This document shows positions 7,790 to 9,105 of a DNA stretch of 9,105 bases, piece after piece. Source of the DNA: Anaerolineales bacterium (lineage in GTDB: Bacteria > Chloroflexota > Anaerolineae > Anaerolineales > UBA11858); assembly GCA_015485245.1 (NCBI GenBank), contig WFTY01000196.1:1-9105 (forward strand). The letters are read 5' to 3'. The notes beneath the pieces are model-generated. The model did no database searches and was not told the origin of the DNA. It saw only the letters and a program-made list of their open reading frames with translations. The position numbers and the translations under genes are program-made. How positions within the stretch are numbered: position 1 is the stretch's first letter; each line of letters opens with the position of its first letter.

Positions 7790-8779
7790 TCAATATTCTT
7801 CGGCGCAGATGCGGTCTAAGTGGAAAGTGAAGATTTCTACCAGTTGGGGGTCAAATTGGGAGCCGGCTTTGTCCTGCAGCTCGTTCAGGGCGACCTGTGG
7901 GCTCAGGGCTTTTCGATAAGGCCGGTCGCTGGTCATGGCGTCGAAGGTGTCGCACACGGCGATGATGCGCGCGCCCAGGGGGATGTGTTCGCCCGCCAGG
8001 CCGTCGGGGTAGCCGTCGCCGTCCCAGCGTTCATGGTGTCCGCGCACCATTGGGCCAACGGAGACGCCAAAGCGCAGCGGCTGCACGATCTGTGCTCCCA
8101 ACACGGTGTGCGTTTTGATGATCTCGTATTCCTCTGCGGTCAGCTTGCCGGGTTTGCGTAGAATGGTGTCGCTGATGCCCACTTTGCCAATATCGTGGAG
8201 GATGCCGCCATAGCGCACATCGCGCTGCCCGGTGGCGTCCAACCCCGCGAGCTGGGCGAGGCGTTCCGTGTATTGCGCCATGCGTTTGAGGTGCTGGTCG
8301 GTGTACTGGTCTTTGACCTCCACAACGTTGGCGAGCGCGAAGAGGATCTTTTCGGTCTCTTCTAGCTGATTGTGCAGGTTCTTGACGCGGATGGAGGCTT
8401 TGACGCGCGCCAGAAGCTCGCCCTCGTTGAAGGGCTTGCTGAGGAAATCGTCGGCGCCGGCCTCCAGCGCCTGGATGCGGCTCTCTACGTCCGACAGAGC
8501 GGTCAGCATCACCACGGGGATTAAACGCCATTGGGGGTGATCTTTGATGCGTCGGCAGGTTTCATAGCCGTTGATGCCGGGCATCATCACGTCCAGCAAG
8601 ATGGTGTCCACATCGCGGTTGGCGAGGATATTGAGGGTTTGAGCGCCGTTTTCGGCCTCAACGATCTGATAACCCTCATCGAAGAGCAGCTCAGAAGCCA
8701 GCTCGCGATTGAGAGGGTTGTCATCCGCCACCAGAATGGTGGGGTGTGCGTTAGGGGAAGAGATGGTGTTTAGAGTCAT
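7790..8779 (-). CDS. Receiver + HD-GYP response regulator, predicted cyclic-di-GMP phosphodiesterase (RpfG-like)
   Basis: A 329-residue two-domain response regulator. The receiver (about 13-130) has Asp19-Asp20, phosphoacceptor Asp63 in ILLDVMMPGINGYE, Thr93 and Lys115-Pro116. A helical linker (about 131-150) leads to an HD-GYP domain (about 150-320) with a full set of motifs: KDQYTDQHLKR (His163), ILHDIGKVGI (His195-Asp196, Lys199), KTH (His224), HHERWDGDGYPDGL (His248-His249, then GDGYP), ARIIAVCDTFDAMTSDRPYR (Asp277). HD-GYP domains with these residues use a two- or three-metal site to hydrolyse c-di-GMP to pGpG or GMP. Tyr159, four residues before His163, is where tri-metal members carry Glu, so a two-metal site is more likely (inference). 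The ATG at 8779 gives the normal receiver N-terminus, though no clear ribosome site precedes it. It is the one recognisable output protein in the cluster, probably phosphorylated by a neighbouring kinase. Confidence 0.93.
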   Translation of the reverse strand: MTLNTISSPNAHPTILVADDNPLNRELASELLFDEGYQIVEAENGAQTLNILANRDVDTILLDVMMPGINGYETCRRIKDHPQWRLIPVVMLTALSDVESRIQALEAGADDFLSKPFNEGELLARVKASIRVKNLHNQLEETEKILFALANVVEVKDQYTDQHLKRMAQYTERLAQLAGLDATGQRDVRYGGILHDIGKVGISDTILRKPGKLTAEEYEIIKTHTVLGAQIVQPLRFGVSVGPMVRGHHERWDGDGYPDGLAGEHIPLGARIIAVCDTFDAMTSDRPYRKALSPQVALNELQDKAGSQFDPQLVEIFTFHLDRICAEEY

Positions 8780-8818
8780 AGTTCAGTCGCGCTATTCTTT
8801 GCGTCGGGTTCTGCCTTC

Positions 8819-8845
8819 AGCATAGCACAATACCAGGGCTGTAAA
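8819..8845 (-). promoter_or_regulatory. Candidate promoter for the HD-GYP gene (extended -10)
   Basis: On the minus strand TTTACA (8840-8845, 5 of 6 to consensus) is followed after 15 nt by TGC-TATGCT (8819-8827), an extended -10. The spacer is short, which the TGn element can offset. It implies a leader of about 30 nt. Motif match only. Confidence 0.4.
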
Positions 8846-8862
8846 GTATCAAAAAGGTATCA
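8846..8862. repeat. Direct repeat GTATCA spaced 11 bp, between divergent promoters
   Basis: GTATCA occurs at 8846-8851 and again at 8857-8862, an 11-bp period, so both copies lie on the same DNA face. The pair abuts the -35 of the minus-strand promoter and lies at the expected -35 region of the plus-strand promoter. This fits a transcription-factor site, but six-base repeats can arise by chance. Confidence 0.4.
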
Positions 8863-8866
8863 GTTT

Positions 8867-8902
8867 GCCTTTCCCGGCGGTGATAGAATTACGGGAAAAG
8901 GC
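8867..8902. repeat. Inverted repeat flanking the plus-strand -10 box
   Basis: GCCTTTCCCG (8867-8876) and CGGGAAAAGGC (8892-8902) are complementary except for one bulged base, separated by 15 bp that contain the candidate extended -10. It could be an operator covering the promoter of the oxidoreductase gene. Confidence 0.45.
8881..8889 (+). promoter_or_regulatory. Candidate extended -10 promoter for the FAD oxidoreductase gene
   Basis: TGATAGAAT holds a TGn element followed by TAGAAT (5 of 6 to TATAAT). No good -35 is found 16-18 nt upstream, which extended -10 promoters can tolerate. Transcription would begin near 8896, leaving a leader of about 70 nt. Confidence 0.4.
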
Positions 8903-8942
8903 GCCCAAGCCTGGCGGGTTGGTTCTGGCGGGCAAGAGGAGA

Positions 8943-8969
8943 ATGAAAGGGTCAGACGGAGGCAGATGA
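8943..8969 (+). other. Possible 8-codon leader ORF overlapping the oxidoreductase start
   Basis: An ATG at 8943, closely preceded by AGAGGAG, reads MKGSDGGR and ends at a TGA that overlaps the oxidoreductase ATG as ATGA (8966-8969). The arrangement would couple translation of the two. The purine run sits rather close to this ATG, and the frame is too short to judge as coding. Confidence 0.3.
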
Positions 8970-9091
8970 CTTCAAAAAAGGACATCATCATCGGCGGCGG
9001 GATCATCGGTGTGGCTGCTGCCTATTATCTGGCGCAACAGGGGCGGGAGGTGGTGTTGTTGGAGAAGGACGACCTCGCCGCGGGGAGTTCC
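8966..9091 (+). CDS. DAO-family FAD-dependent oxidoreductase, N-terminal fragment
   Basis: The first 42 codons of a flavoenzyme with an N-terminal Rossmann fold. Strand 1 and the dinucleotide-binding loop are seen as DIIIGGGIIG (Gly10, Gly12, Gly15), helix 1 as VAAAYYLAQQG, and strand 2 ends VVLLEK, where Glu33 should bind the ADP ribose of FAD. The following DLAAGSS is typical of the DAO family (D-amino acid dehydrogenase, glycine oxidase, sarcosine oxidase, glycerol-3-phosphate dehydrogenase). The substrate cannot be told from this fragment. GGAGG lies just upstream of the ATG (spacer only 3 nt) and the N-terminus has the usual family length. Genuine sequence appears to stop at 9091; the open frame after that is adapter. 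It is divergent from the signalling cluster and need not belong to it. Confidence 0.82.
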
Positions 9092-9105
9092 CTGTCTCTT
9101 ATACA
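9092..9105. other. Nextera/Tn5 mosaic-end adapter remnant at contig end
   Basis: The last 14 bases, CTGTCTCTTATACA, equal the beginning of the well-known transposase adapter CTGTCTCTTATACACATCT. They sit exactly at the terminus and break the oxidoreductase frame's similarity to its family. This is library sequence left untrimmed, not a genomic transposon end. Confidence 0.92.

Noticed and set aside
9092..9105. Genomic Tn5-like transposon end
   Set aside because: The match is to the engineered mosaic end and lies exactly at the contig terminus with no transposase or target duplication; adapter carry-over is simpler.
1..9105. CRISPR array, tRNA, rRNA or riboswitch
   Set aside because: No regularly spaced repeats, cloverleaf or recognisable aptamer pattern was seen on either strand.

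Overview
The window is a piece of bacterial chromosome (or metagenomic contig) of moderately high GC. The style of its signalling proteins suggests Chloroflexota (Anaerolineae-like): very long soluble histidine kinases built from strings of GAF and PAS domains, with the typical ending ENARL at the GAF C-termini. This taxonomic guess is inference from protein style; there is no rRNA or marker gene here.

Almost the whole window (1-8779) is minus-strand signal transduction. In the direction of transcription (right to left) the order is: a receiver + HD-GYP response regulator, a predicted cyclic-di-GMP phosphodiesterase (7790-8779); a 272-bp gap with a weak candidate promoter and a nested dyad; a single-domain receiver protein (7149-7517); 12 nt further on, a 1623-residue soluble hybrid-sensor-type kinase with seven GAF or GAF-like domains, one PAS domain, HisKA and HATPase_c (2265-7136); a 95-nt gap with very short overlapping reading frames; a CheC-like CheY-P phosphatase of 206 residues (1549-2169); and, overlapping it by 4 nt, a second PAS-PAS-GAF-HisKA kinase (1552 to beyond the left edge) cut by the window just after its phosphoacceptor His501. 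The last four genes are close enough to be one operon.

Taken together they read as a local phosphorelay module. Two cytosolic kinases could feed phosphate to the stand-alone receiver and/or to the receiver of the HD-GYP protein, and the CheC-like phosphatase could remove it. The only recognisable output in the window is c-di-GMP hydrolysis. No chemoreceptor, CheA, CheW, CheD or flagellar gene is present, so the CheC homologue is likely working outside classical chemotaxis.

At the right, 8780-8965 is a divergent intergenic region with a candidate promoter facing each way, an 11-bp-spaced direct repeat between them and an inverted repeat around one -10 box. From 8966 a plus-strand gene for a DAO-family FAD-dependent oxidoreductase begins. 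Only 42 codons are genuine: the last 14 bases (9092-9105) match the Nextera/Tn5 mosaic-end adapter, so the contig ends in library adapter and not in genome.
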